From Hyphococcus formosus (GTDB taxonomy: Bacteria > Pseudomonadota > Alphaproteobacteria > Caulobacterales > Parvularculaceae): DNA of 64,000 nt. The DNA is taken from contig NZ_CP157210.1 of NCBI RefSeq assembly GCF_046736345.1, positions 1,240,001 to 1,304,000 on the forward strand. The letters are read 5' to 3'. Positions 16,718-25,784 of this stretch are shown here, one piece after another. Positions within the stretch are counted from its first letter, which is position 1. Each line of letters starts with the position of its first letter. The position numbers were made by a program, and so were the translations under genes. The notes under the pieces were generated by a model. The model made no database searches. It was not told the origin of the DNA and saw only the letters and a program-made list of their open reading frames with translations.

Positions 16718-17566
16718 TTACTCTTCGTGATTGTGATCAGCGTGGTCATCTGACGGCGTATCTTCTGGCGCGTCAACAGGCTCGGCCGCAGAGTTTTCGC
16801 TATCTGTGTTTTCGCTATCTGTCGGCGCGGTGTCTGAGGTTTCCGCTGGCGCGGTCGCTTCGCCAACCGCCTTTAGGAGATCATCGACCCGCGTTTCGCC
16901 GGTAATATTCACCCCTGATTTCGCAGCCTCCGCCAGTGCTGCCAATTCTTCTGCGCGGCCACGAACACCTTCGGGTGCGCCAAGATCAATCGACAGTGCA
17001 CGGAAGGACGACAGCGCGACCTCATAGTCTTCTTCGAATAATGCTGCGAGGGCCATGACTTCCCGCGCATGATACCCGAACGGGCCAGACGCTTCGGGAA
17101 GATTGCCAAGATCTGACATAACGACGTCGCGCCCATCGGCCAGCGACAGATAACCCGCACGGATCTGCGCCAACTCGCGAACCCGGCGCGGCGCATCGCT
17201 TGCGGCCAATTCGCGATAGGTTTCGATCGCTTTCAAGCGCTCGCCATTCGCCGCGTAGGAGCCCGCCCGACGGAGCGAGGCCAGCGCGCCATAGCCGCCT
17301 TTTGCCTCGGCAACCTTTTCAAGTTCCGCGCGGCCCAAGGTTGGGTCTTCTTCGAGCGTATCCACAGCATCGAGAAACTCAATCGCGAGCTTTTCCGCCT
17401 TGCTGGTCTGGAGGTGGTTCCAGACCTGCCACCCGGCGACGCCGACGACAATCGCAATCGCCGCGCCAATAACCGCAGGACCATGTTTGCGGAACATCGC
17501 CCATTGGCGTTCCTCCGCAAGTTCCTGATCCACTTCTCTTAATATTGTTTCGTCTTCGTTCGCCAC
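16718..17566 (-). CDS. YfgM-like TPR membrane protein
   Basis: 282 residues. N-terminal cytoplasmic stretch, a single membrane helix (GPAVIGAAIAIVVGVAGWQVW, about 29-48, written in part), then helical TPR-like repeats in the periplasm (ALASLRRAGSYAANGERLKA; LAQIRAGYLSL). The C-terminus is a Thr/Ser/Glu-rich tail ending DDHADHNHEE. Domain and position before bamB-der match YfgM (TPR_21), an inner-membrane partner of the Sec translocon. The acidic, His-rich tail is not part of E. coli YfgM. Confidence 0.85.
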   Translation of the reverse strand: MANEDETILREVDQELAEERQWAMFRKHGPAVIGAAIAIVVGVAGWQVWNHLQTSKAEKLAIEFLDAVDTLEEDPTLGRAELEKVAEAKGGYGALASLRRAGSYAANGERLKAIETYRELAASDAPRRVRELAQIRAGYLSLADGRDVVMSDLGNLPEASGPFGYHAREVMALAALFEEDYEVALSSFRALSIDLGAPEGVRGRAEELAALAEAAKSGVNITGETRVDDLLKAVGEATAPAETSDTAPTDSENTDSENSAAEPVDAPEDTPSDDHADHNHEE

Positions 17567-17696
17567 TGACGCGTTTCCTGCCGCTAGCTATCTATAAAGC
17601 CGAGCCGTTCTAACGGCCTTTGTGCCCGCGCGCAACGCGGGCTGGCCCCTCGATTTGGCAGTTTAACGCTCGGAAGGATGATTTATCGCCCTCAGA

Positions 17697-19034
17697 TCAT
17701 GCCGCCGCGCGCAATCCGGTCCGGATGGCGTCGATCATCATGTCGATTTCCGCCTTGCCAGAGGTCAGGATCGGCGCGATTGCCAGATGTTCACCATTGG
17801 CCCTGATGGATACGCCCTGCTCATAGGTTTTGACGAAGACCTCGTTACCGCGCGCGCCCGGTGCGCCATCGCGGCCTTCCACCGTGACCCCGGCGGCCAA
17901 ACCAATATTACGGATATCGACCACATGCGGCTCGCCTTTGAGGCTGTGAACCGCATCTTGGAAATAATCGGCCATGGACGCTGCATGCTCGTAGACGCCT
18001 TCTTCGCGGAAGACCTCTTGGGCGGCCAGGCCCGCGGCCGCAGCCAATGGGTGCCCCGAATAGGTATAGCCATGGAAGAATTCGACGCCCGCAGGGGTCG
18101 CATCCATAAAGCCATCATAAATGTGCTTACCGACAATCGCGGCCCCCATGGGCACGGCACCATTATTGATCGCCTTTGCAACCGTGACGATGTCCGGCTC
18201 TACGTCAAAATAGGTCGCCGCATTCGGCGCGCCCAGACGGCCAAAACCGGTGATGACTTCATCCACGATCAGCAAAATGCCGTGCTTCTTTGTAACTTCG
18301 CGCAGACGCTTGAGATAATTCTTCGGCGGTACGAAAACACCGCCCGAACCCGCAAAGGGCTCTACGATAACAGCCGCAATTGTCGATGCGTCGTGTAGCG
18401 CAATGACATTTTCAAGCTCGCGCATATAGGGCTCAACGTCGATCTCTGCTTCACCCTGGGTGAATGCTTGCGCCGCAGGGTCATAGGGGAATGACAAATG
18501 ATCCGTACCGGGCAGAAGGCTTCCGAAGAATTTACGGTTGTTGACCATTCCGCCTACGGAGATACCGCCAAAGCCGACACCGTGATACCCGTTTACCCGA
18601 CCAATAAGACGAGTGCGCGAGCCCTCCCCGCGCAGCCGGTGATAGGCAATTGCCATCTTCAGCGCCGTATCCGCCGCCTCTGATCCGGAATTGACAAAGA
18701 ACACATGGTTCAAGTCACCGGGGAATTGATCGGCAACCACATTCGCCAGTTCAAAAACCTTTGGATGACCGAAATTAAACGCATTGGCGTAATCCAGCTC
18801 TTCGGCTTGTGTCTTGATTGCTTCGACAATTTTCGGATGACGGTGCCCCAGATTACAACACCAAAGCCCCGAAAAGGCATCGAGGATTTTTGTCCCCTCA
18901 GAGGTGTAATAATAATGCCCCTCTGCGCGCTCATAAATGCGCGGTGCCGCTTTAAAGGCTTTGTTCGGGGTGAATGGCATCCAATAGGATTGAAGCCAGT
19001 CATTGCGCCGTTCGACGGAATTATCTTGCGTCAT
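17697..19034 (-). CDS. Class III aminotransferase, beta-alanine/omega-amino acid:pyruvate type
   Basis: 445 residues. PLP enzyme of class III: FVNSGSEAADTALKMA for phosphate binding, GYHGVGFGG, IVDEVITGFGRLG with the PLP Asp, and the Schiff-base Lys in TVAKAINNGAVPMGA. The N-terminus (SYWMPFTPNKAFKAAPRI) and AFSGLWCCNLGH are typical of beta-alanine:pyruvate transaminases (BapT). It lies 19 bases after the aldehyde dehydrogenase. In this region it probably moves amino groups from beta-alanine, GABA or a diamine to pyruvate; the precise donor is inferred. Confidence 0.85.
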   Translation of the reverse strand: MTQDNSVERRNDWLQSYWMPFTPNKAFKAAPRIYERAEGHYYYTSEGTKILDAFSGLWCCNLGHRHPKIVEAIKTQAEELDYANAFNFGHPKVFELANVVADQFPGDLNHVFFVNSGSEAADTALKMAIAYHRLRGEGSRTRLIGRVNGYHGVGFGGISVGGMVNNRKFFGSLLPGTDHLSFPYDPAAQAFTQGEAEIDVEPYMRELENVIALHDASTIAAVIVEPFAGSGGVFVPPKNYLKRLREVTKKHGILLIVDEVITGFGRLGAPNAATYFDVEPDIVTVAKAINNGAVPMGAAIVGKHIYDGFMDATPAGVEFFHGYTYSGHPLAAAAGLAAQEVFREEGVYEHAASMADYFQDAVHSLKGEPHVVDIRNIGLAAGVTVEGRDGAPGARGNEVFVKTYEQGVSIRANGEHLAIAPILTSGKAEIDMMIDAIRTGLRAAA

Positions 19035-19053
19035 AATATAGCTTTCGTCTTTA

Positions 19054-20544
19054 TCAGGAGAGTTTCATCCAAATTGTTTTTAGTTCAGTATATTTATCGA
19101 GCGCATGTAATGATCGGTCACGCCCGAAACCCGATTGTTTAAAGCCGCCAAATGGTGTCGTTATATCACTGCCGTCCCAGCAATTCACCCAAACATTCCC
19201 GGCACGGATCGTTCTTGAGGCTTTGTGCGCATAGTTGAGATTGCTGGTCCAGATACCCGCAGCAAGGCCATAAACCGTGTCATTGGCAATGCGCATCGCA
19301 TCGTCGAAATCATCAAAACCAATCGCCGAGATAACCGGGCCGAAAATCTCCTCCTGAGCGATGGTCATCTGGTTGTCCACGCCGTCGAAAATTGTCGGCG
19401 CAACATAGAAACCGCCGCTTTCGCTCAAGGCGCGCTCGCCGCCACAAACAAGTTTTGCGCCTTCGGCACCGCCCTTCTCTATGTAACCGAGGACCGTATT
19501 CATCTGGGTCTCGTCGACCAATGCGCCAAACCGCGTATTTTCATCGAGGGGATCGCCGGGTTTCAGGCCTTTTGCGACCGCCGCAACCTTGGCGAGGAAT
19601 TCATCCTTGATCGAGTTCTGAACCAATAGGCGCGTGCCGGCCGTGCAGACCTGCCCTTGGTCATAGAAAACAGCCCAGGCCGCCGCAGACGCCGCCGCGT
19701 CAAAATCGGGGCAATCTTCCATGATGATTTGCGGGCTCTTGCCGCCACATTCGAGGGCGACACGTTTCAAATTACTCTGTGCACCATAGCCCATGATCAA
19801 TTTGCCGACCGCGGTTGAGCCGGTAAAGACGAGCGCATCAACATCCATATGAAGCGCAAGCGCCTTGCCCGCCTTGGCACCGTCACCGGGCACCACATTA
19901 AGAACCCCGGCGGGAATGCCGGCTTCCTGCGCAAGCTCGGCTGCGCGCAGCATGGTCAGGCTTGCCTGTTCTGCCGGTTTCATGATGACCGAATTACCGG
20001 TCGCGAGGGCCGGCGCGAATTTCCACGACGCCATCAGCAACGGAAAATTCCACGGGGTGACCGCCCCGACTACACCTAACGGTTCGCGAACGATCATCGA
20101 GACCGCATCATGCGGCGACGGGCCTAGCTCGTCATAAATTTTGTCGATGGCTTCGGCGTAATAACGGATCGTCTGAACCACCAGCGGAATATCCGCATTG
20201 CGCGTGTTGCGAATGGGCTTGCCCATATCGAGGGTTTCGAGCAGTGCGAGTTCGTCACTATGCGCTTCGATCTTGTCGGCAAAGGCCAACATTACCTGAC
20301 GGCGCTTGCGCGGCGGCATTTTGCTCCAGACGCCGCTTTCAAAACTTGCGCGCGCAGCCTGCACGGCCGCATCAATATCCGCCGCATCACACGCGCTCAG
20401 CTGCGCAATCTCAGACCCGTCAATCGGCGTGATGCACGGCAATGTTTCGCCCGATCGCGCAGGCGTAAATTCGCCGCCAATAAAAGCCTCAGTCCGTATC
20501 GTGACTTTTTTAAGGGCCGCAGCCACACCATTTGAGAACGTCAT
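19054..20544 (-). CDS. Aldehyde dehydrogenase (PuuC-like)
   Basis: 496 residues, full ALDH length. NAD-dependent oxidation of an amino-aldehyde to the acid. Seen: TPWNFPLLMASWKFAPAL, GSTAVGKLIM, catalytic Glu in LECGGKSP and catalytic Cys in DQGQVCTAGTRLLVQ; PFGGFKQSGFGRD near the end. The closest pattern is gamma-glutamyl-gamma-aminobutyraldehyde dehydrogenase (PuuC/AldH). With the PuuA- and PuuB-like genes 8-14 kb away it would complete conversion of putrescine to gamma-Glu-GABA. It is in a minus-strand run with the aminotransferase and the membrane protein. Confidence 0.88.
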   Translation of the reverse strand: MTFSNGVAAALKKVTIRTEAFIGGEFTPARSGETLPCITPIDGSEIAQLSACDAADIDAAVQAARASFESGVWSKMPPRKRRQVMLAFADKIEAHSDELALLETLDMGKPIRNTRNADIPLVVQTIRYYAEAIDKIYDELGPSPHDAVSMIVREPLGVVGAVTPWNFPLLMASWKFAPALATGNSVIMKPAEQASLTMLRAAELAQEAGIPAGVLNVVPGDGAKAGKALALHMDVDALVFTGSTAVGKLIMGYGAQSNLKRVALECGGKSPQIIMEDCPDFDAAASAAAWAVFYDQGQVCTAGTRLLVQNSIKDEFLAKVAAVAKGLKPGDPLDENTRFGALVDETQMNTVLGYIEKGGAEGAKLVCGGERALSESGGFYVAPTIFDGVDNQMTIAQEEIFGPVISAIGFDDFDDAMRIANDTVYGLAAGIWTSNLNYAHKASRTIRAGNVWVNCWDGSDITTPFGGFKQSGFGRDRSLHALDKYTELKTIWMKLS

Positions 20545-20557
20545 GATTATCTTGCTT

Positions 20558-21388
20558 TCATTCGATTAGGCCTTGAGCGCGAAGCTCGGCCCGTTCTTCT
20601 TGCCATTTGAGCATATTCATTTCGATAAAGAAAAACGCAACGATCCATAACATCGCGTCCCATGCATCCCATGGCTCTCCTAAATACCACCAATAGGCAG
20701 CATTTACGAAGAGAATTGAATATAACAAGGCCTTAAACGACTTATAGGCGAGAAAGAATTTCGTACCGATCAGCGCCGATGATTTCAGATAGATTTCAAG
20801 CTCAATAATGATGACGATCAAAACCCAAAGACCGGCATTCAACACATCGGTCCAGGCGAGCCGTTTGATCAGGCTGAGATTTTCCGACGAGGTGAACATA
20901 TTATCACCCGCATTATAAAACGCGTTCGCGACTAGCGTCTGGCAATTGGTTGCATTGAGCAGTTCATAATCGTCAAGCGCATTCGCAAAAGATGCCCCCG
21001 TTCCCACAAGCCCACATGGGTCTGGCCCGGTGTAAGCATCGAACCCGAACGGCACATGCAGCGTCGCGATATAGCCATAAAAGGAATAAAGGATCACTGC
21101 CCAGCAGGCGAAACTGACAACGCTGATGACGCCATCAACCCAACCTTTGATTTTTTCGTCAGGCAGAACCCATGTTTCAAGCTCCAGGAGCATCAACAAT
21201 ACAAGCCAAGCGGCCGTGTCGATAGAGTCTGTGTAGGCGACAATGATGTCACCCAGACCGACGCCATTTTCATAAGTGAACGAACTGCCCGAAAAATTTT
21301 CCAGAAAGAAATGCCCGGTATTGATCGCCAACAGGGCGTAAACGGAATATTTGAAAATCTGGAAAAATCGGCCAGTGCGTATAAACAT
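20558..21388 (-). CDS. Uncharacterised membrane protein
   Basis: 276 residues; I do not recognise a family. Six or so hydrophobic segments: about 12-30, 58-72, 84-108, 180-200, 215-235 and 247-262. A long non-membrane loop (about 115-175) contains three Cys and several Asn. Conserved-looking acidic pairs occur in membrane segments (LLMLLELETWVL and IVIIIELEIYLKS), which look like internal repeats of the same LELE-type unit. It lies 84 bases after a TonB receptor gene and 13 before the aldehyde dehydrogenase. Co-transcription suggests a link to uptake or catabolism of the same compound, without proof. Confidence 0.6.
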   Translation of the reverse strand: MFIRTGRFFQIFKYSVYALLAINTGHFFLENFSGSSFTYENGVGLGDIIVAYTDSIDTAAWLVLLMLLELETWVLPDEKIKGWVDGVISVVSFACWAVILYSFYGYIATLHVPFGFDAYTGPDPCGLVGTGASFANALDDYELLNATNCQTLVANAFYNAGDNMFTSSENLSLIKRLAWTDVLNAGLWVLIVIIIELEIYLKSSALIGTKFFLAYKSFKALLYSILFVNAAYWWYLGEPWDAWDAMLWIVAFFFIEMNMLKWQEERAELRAQGLIE

Positions 21389-21472
21389 ATGTTACCCAAT
21401 AAACTGCGTCGGCACGATTGGCCGACGCAAGGCAATTTAAAACTACGAGGGGTGTACGCGGTGACCGGTTGG

Positions 21473-23797
21473 TCAGCCGCCCCACTCGTAACTCATACGG
21501 ACACCAAAGGTGCGTGGCCGGATTGGCCCAACAAAATGCGCCGGAATGATGCCGCCAGATTCTTCTGCGCCCGCGAAGCCATCCTGATCGGTCACGTTTT
21601 CCACATAGCCAATGACCGACCAACCCGCTTCGGCTTTATAGCCCAGCCGCAGTGCCATATCGAACAGGCTTGGGGTGATTGCTTCATCAAGATGCGCCGC
21701 GCCGCCATAGGTTTTGCTCTGCGCGGTGAATTCCGCCGCGCCATAAATCTCACCCGCACCGGCAGGAACATTCATCCGCAAGACACCGGCACCTGAGAAT
21801 TTCGGCACATTGGCGAGCGACAGCCCTTCGCAATCATCCGTACCGTCACAGATTGACTGAACATTCGTGGCTTCCGTGCCTAAATAAGACCCGGACAGGA
21901 GAATACCGAAATATTCACCGAGGTCAGTATCGATCGATCCTTCGATACCCCAGCCTTTTACGTTACCGATATTTTCGACAACGATGCCGCCACCAGTTCC
22001 GGCCACGGTCTGTTGCAGGTCTTTATAGGTGTAATAATAGACATTGCCATCGATGCGCGAGCGCCCGCCAAACGCGGTTCCCTTGAACCCGGCCTCGTAT
22101 GACCATGCCTTTTCCGGATCGAATGTGTCTGGTGACGCATCCCCTGCCGCAAGATTAATACAATCGGTCGAAAATGGTCCGCAATAGGTTGTGGCCGAAC
22201 CATTTGGCACAACGGTAAAGCTACCAAAACCACCGGCCTTGAAACCGCGTGTCGCGCTGGCAAACAGCATCACATTATCACTGGGGTGATAGCGCACCAT
22301 AAAGCGCGGGGTGAATGCATCCCAGCTTTGCTTGGCCTCATGGAAGTCCGCAGAGGTGAAGCCAAGCGCAAAATACGGGCCGAGCTGGCTGTCCACCGGT
22401 AAGGCGCGAATTCCGAATTTTTTGGTATCGCGCGAATAGCGAAGACCGACCCCAATATCGAACTGTTCGCTCAACTGCCAAGTCGCATCAACATAAGCCG
22501 CAAAGCCATGATAACGGCCACGAACCTGATTGCTCTCAACTAGCCCGTCTGGGTTTGGCGTGAAGGAATAATAGTAATAAGCGAAATATTCCGTACAGGA
22601 ATTGATGCCGTAATAGCTCAGATAATACTGACACATGACCTCTTCATCAGCGGCCTGTGTGAAAAGGACATCGATTTCTTCGTTATAGTAGGATGCACCA
22701 GCATACCACGATAGCGGACCATCATTATCGGAAACGACGCGCAGTTCCTGCTCGAAATAACTGCCTTCCTGATCTTGGCTATAGTCGTTTATCCGAAGCG
22801 GCGTTCCGTCGAAATCTTCAGCATAGAAATAGGAATGATCTTTATAGCCCGTGATCGAACTTATTATCGCGCCACCAAGATCATAATCGAGCTGCAGACC
22901 AAAGCTGAGGATCTCGCCATTATCGGCCTCGCCCAACCCTTGATCGCTATCAATATCGTTGGGCGTTCCGCCAAGCGAGAGGCCAAATACATCAACCAGC
23001 GTATCCCATGAATCGCCTTTTTCTGTTGCGCGATAGAGCGCACCAGATTGCATCCGCTTTTCATATTCAACGGTAAACAGCGCCTCAAATGCGTCTTTGC
23101 TGTAAAGCGCAGAAAGACGACCGGCATATTTTTCCGGCTCGACCTGTTTATCGATACCGGGCCGCGCAACATTTTCGACATAGCCATCTTCATGCGCGCC
23201 ATAGCCAGAAATTCTGAGGGCAAAAAATTCGTTGACAGGAAGATTGAGCGCCGCCTCACCAAAAATCCGGTCGCGTTCACCGACATCAAGTTCAGCATAG
23301 CCGCTATATTCATCGAGCCTTGGCTTTGCGGTGTGTACGCTGATCGCACCGCCAATTGCGTTCCGGCCAAACAAGAACCCTTGCGGGCCGCGCAATACCT
23401 CTGCGCGCTCCATATCAAACAAGCTAGAAACAGCCGCGCCATTTCGCCCCTGATAGAGACCGTTCTTGAAAAGCGGAATGGATGGATCGCCACCCACACC
23501 AAAATCATTTGTGCGGATACCGCGGATGTTTAGAAAGTCGATAAAACTATCGAGTGAATTCCCGCTTACGCCCGGCGTAAATTTCACGAGATCCTTGATG
23601 TCATCAAGATTGGCGTCGCGCACAAACTCACCGGTATAGGCCGAGATCGCCAGCGGCACTTCCTGAATTGACTCGTCTCGTTTGGTCGCGCTGACGATGA
23701 TTTCGTCCCGTTGCGCCAGTGCCGCGCTCGATGTCAGCATCGCGGCCGCTGAACATCCGGTTAGCAGGAAGGCTTTTTTGAGATTGATCTGTGCCAT
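21473..23797 (-). CDS. TonB-dependent outer-membrane receptor
   Basis: 774 residues. The ATG at 23797 has AGGGG 8 bases upstream; an ATG 15 bases earlier has none. Signal peptide residues 1-28 (ending SSAALAQ). Plug domain starts DEIIVSATKRDESIQEVPLAIS, with LRGPQGFLFGRNAIGGAISV as the usual plug motif. The 22-strand barrel follows (YVNATW/YSRDTKKFG patterns) and ends in FGVRMSYEWGG rather than a final aromatic. Imports a large or scarce substrate with energy from TonB. It heads a run of four minus-strand genes including an aldehyde dehydrogenase and an aminotransferase, with a GTGATCAC palindrome upstream. Confidence 0.92.
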   Translation of the reverse strand: MAQINLKKAFLLTGCSAAAMLTSSAALAQRDEIIVSATKRDESIQEVPLAISAYTGEFVRDANLDDIKDLVKFTPGVSGNSLDSFIDFLNIRGIRTNDFGVGGDPSIPLFKNGLYQGRNGAAVSSLFDMERAEVLRGPQGFLFGRNAIGGAISVHTAKPRLDEYSGYAELDVGERDRIFGEAALNLPVNEFFALRISGYGAHEDGYVENVARPGIDKQVEPEKYAGRLSALYSKDAFEALFTVEYEKRMQSGALYRATEKGDSWDTLVDVFGLSLGGTPNDIDSDQGLGEADNGEILSFGLQLDYDLGGAIISSITGYKDHSYFYAEDFDGTPLRINDYSQDQEGSYFEQELRVVSDNDGPLSWYAGASYYNEEIDVLFTQAADEEVMCQYYLSYYGINSCTEYFAYYYYSFTPNPDGLVESNQVRGRYHGFAAYVDATWQLSEQFDIGVGLRYSRDTKKFGIRALPVDSQLGPYFALGFTSADFHEAKQSWDAFTPRFMVRYHPSDNVMLFASATRGFKAGGFGSFTVVPNGSATTYCGPFSTDCINLAAGDASPDTFDPEKAWSYEAGFKGTAFGGRSRIDGNVYYYTYKDLQQTVAGTGGGIVVENIGNVKGWGIEGSIDTDLGEYFGILLSGSYLGTEATNVQSICDGTDDCEGLSLANVPKFSGAGVLRMNVPAGAGEIYGAAEFTAQSKTYGGAAHLDEAITPSLFDMALRLGYKAEAGWSVIGYVENVTDQDGFAGAEESGGIIPAHFVGPIRPRTFGVRMSYEWGG

Positions 23798-24101
23798 GAT
23801 GCTGCCCCTCATCTATGTTGCCCCTTCTTTGGTGCGCCGACAATGAACGCGCGGCCGGTCACACAACTATTTTCAATCTGAATTGGTAACAACAAAGCGA
23901 AATCGCGACAATAGGAGATGCATTTTTGCGATCCCGAAAAATAATTTTTTGGACAATTCGAGGCGAAAATACAACGCCGGCTTAACCGATGCCGCCTCTA
24001 AATACTCCATAATTTCAATAGAGTAATCATTTCCTCCAAATAAATAGCATATCTGGCAGCAATCTTGAATTTTTTGCCTTTTTTGTGATCACAAAAGCGA
24101 A
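23798..24101. other. Control region of the TonB receptor operon
   Basis: 304 bases, AT-rich toward the receptor gene, with no plausible coding frame. It contains the 16-base perfect palindrome at 24081-24096 listed separately and runs of A/T around 23930-24030 that could carry a promoter. No confident -35/-10 pair was picked. Confidence 0.4.
24081..24096. promoter_or_regulatory. GTGATCAC palindrome, site A (perfect)
   Basis: TTTTGTGATCACAAAA is a perfect 16-base palindrome, 5 bases beyond the stop of the sulfotransferase gene and about 285 bases before the TonB receptor start. The same GTGATCAC core recurs at 25720-25727 and 28704-28711. The spacing differs from CRP sites (which have six bases between TGTGA and TCACA). 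Binding by the local GntR-family regulator is inferred. Confidence 0.6.
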
Positions 24102-25682
24102 TCAACTATCGAGTTCCAACCCGCCATCGCGCAATATTGTCTGCATCGGCACCAATTTATCCTGATAGCGCCGCCAGCGCCCGACCGAACGTTGATGCGG
24201 CTTCTCCCTTACCTGAACTGCGCTTGCGGTCGCCACCGCCGCTTTCTGGGTATGAAATTCAAGGCAGGCATCTTCCCAATCAAGGCCGAGAAATTCGATC
24301 AAGCGGCGCGCGTTTGGCTCATGGTCCGCGACCGTATCTTCGTAGGAAATATCAAGGAAACGGCCCGGGAATCGCTCCCTCCATCGCGCCATCAGATTGG
24401 CATAACGCAGGTGATGCCGCGCCATTTCTTCTTGATCGTAAGAATGAAAATAGGCTTCGGCGAAAAGCTGTTTATAGCTCGCAAAACAACTATCCATCGG
24501 GTGACGGGTTAAATGGATGATACGCGCATCCGGCAACGCCTTTAGAATAAGCGGCAGGTGCAGGTAATTACCCGGCAGCTTATCAACAAAGCGCTCGGCA
24601 TCTTTCCGCATTGGCGCAGACGCGCGCAGATATTCCCGGCCCAGATCAGTCGGGTTTATCTTCGCAGATGCGCGGATTGCCTCGGGCGATAGGCGGTCAC
24701 TAAAGCTACCCTCGGTTAAGCGGTGAATGGAAAGCCCAAATTGTTGCAACTCACCGGCCGATTCAACGGCGGAATGACTTGTGATGATCCGCTCGATCAG
24801 GGTTGTGCCGGTGCGCGGCTGCCCCACAACAAAGATGGGTGCCGGATCATGATGCCCTCCCCCCGCACGCGCGGCCCATTCTTCGGTGAAACTATCTTCC
24901 AGCGCCGCGAACATCGCCTCCTCTTTTGCCTCATCAAAGGTCAGGGTGCTTCGCTTTGCGGCTGCTCCTAATGAAAAGGCGCGAAAGGCTTTGTCCCAGA
25001 CTTCACAATCCTCAAATTCCTTACCGGCCGCGTAGCCAAGAAATGCCTTTGAATGGGGGTCTTTTGCCGCTTCTGCCTTTTTCAACAGCGCATCCGCGCG
25101 CGCAGGCGTTTCCGCTTTTCGCAGCGAGGATAAAAGCCACTCCGCCTGCGCAATATTGTCATTGCGGTCCAATAAGGTTTTAAGCGTTGCCTCGGCCTCG
25201 TCTGTCTCGCCAAGAAATATTTGCGCGCTCGCAAGGTTCACCGCATAGGCCGCTCGTTCCGGCGCTTTTTGAACGGCACGTTTATACCATTTCTTTGCGT
25301 CGTGCTGATTGCCCAAAAGCGACGCCACAACACCAATAAGATCTTCAACCGCGGGGTCATCCGTACCCGCATCGGTGGCCTTTGAAAGCGCCTGCTCCGC
25401 TCGCGCTGGTTGCCCCATCCGCATAAAAATACGCGCGAGCTGCGCCCAGGCCGCTGCATGATTTTTAGATAATTTCGTGACCGATCCGAATGCGCTGGCC
25501 GCCGTTTTCAAATCATTCATATCGAGCGCAACCAACCCGACCAGAAAATGCACTTCCGGATTTGCGCGATCCAATGACATCGCCGCGCGGCAACATTCCG
25601 CTGCGCGTTTTGCGTTTCCCTCGTTCAATGCCGTAAATCCGGCTCGGAGAATTTCAGTTATTTTGCTCTGTTTTACATTCAT
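24102..25682 (-). CDS. TPR-repeat sulfotransferase
   Basis: 526 residues. The N-terminal half has TPR units (RAGFTALNEGNAKRAAECCR; WAQLARIFMRMGQPARAEQA; WYKRAVQKAPERAAYAVNLA). The C-terminal half is a Sulfotransfer_3 domain: PAPS-binding loop VGQPRTGTTLIERII with catalytic-type HSAVESAGE after it, and 3'-phosphate-binding RHPMDSCFASYKQ. Such proteins transfer sulfate from PAPS to a peptide or glycan; the acceptor is unknown. The start at 25682 is preferred to an ATG 45 bases upstream by homologue-like length, but its ribosome-binding site is weak. It is divergent from the amidohydrolase gene. Confidence 0.85.
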   Translation of the reverse strand: MNVKQSKITEILRAGFTALNEGNAKRAAECCRAAMSLDRANPEVHFLVGLVALDMNDLKTAASAFGSVTKLSKNHAAAWAQLARIFMRMGQPARAEQALSKATDAGTDDPAVEDLIGVVASLLGNQHDAKKWYKRAVQKAPERAAYAVNLASAQIFLGETDEAEATLKTLLDRNDNIAQAEWLLSSLRKAETPARADALLKKAEAAKDPHSKAFLGYAAGKEFEDCEVWDKAFRAFSLGAAAKRSTLTFDEAKEEAMFAALEDSFTEEWAARAGGGHHDPAPIFVVGQPRTGTTLIERIITSHSAVESAGELQQFGLSIHRLTEGSFSDRLSPEAIRASAKINPTDLGREYLRASAPMRKDAERFVDKLPGNYLHLPLILKALPDARIIHLTRHPMDSCFASYKQLFAEAYFHSYDQEEMARHHLRYANLMARWRERFPGRFLDISYEDTVADHEPNARRLIEFLGLDWEDACLEFHTQKAAVATASAVQVREKPHQRSVGRWRRYQDKLVPMQTILRDGGLELDS

Positions 25683-25719
25683 CTTTTCTGCCGGAAGTAT
25701 AAATCCGAGAAACCCTCTT

Positions 25720-25727
25720 GTGATCAC
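25720..25727. promoter_or_regulatory. GTGATCAC palindrome, site B
   Basis: CTTGTGATCACGTT sits in the divergent gap between the sulfotransferase (start 25682) and the amidohydrolase (start 25785). Shares 12 of 14 bases with site C. A second perfect palindrome, CATCATATGATG, follows at 25741-25752 closer to the amidohydrolase. Confidence 0.55.
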
Positions 25728-25784
25728 GTTCGGTCATTGTCATCATATGATGCAGAAAATTGCACGTCATAGAAAGCACTGACC

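Noticed and set aside
17624..17642. Terminator gcccgcg-N5-cgcgggc before the TPR gene
   Set aside because: Short stem, no T-run on either strand and no clear gene end to serve beyond the aminotransferase start side; left out as too weak.
24081..24096. CRP/FNR binding site
   Set aside because: CRP needs TGTGA-N6-TCACA and FNR TTGAT-N4-ATCAA; here the halves touch (TGTGATCACA).
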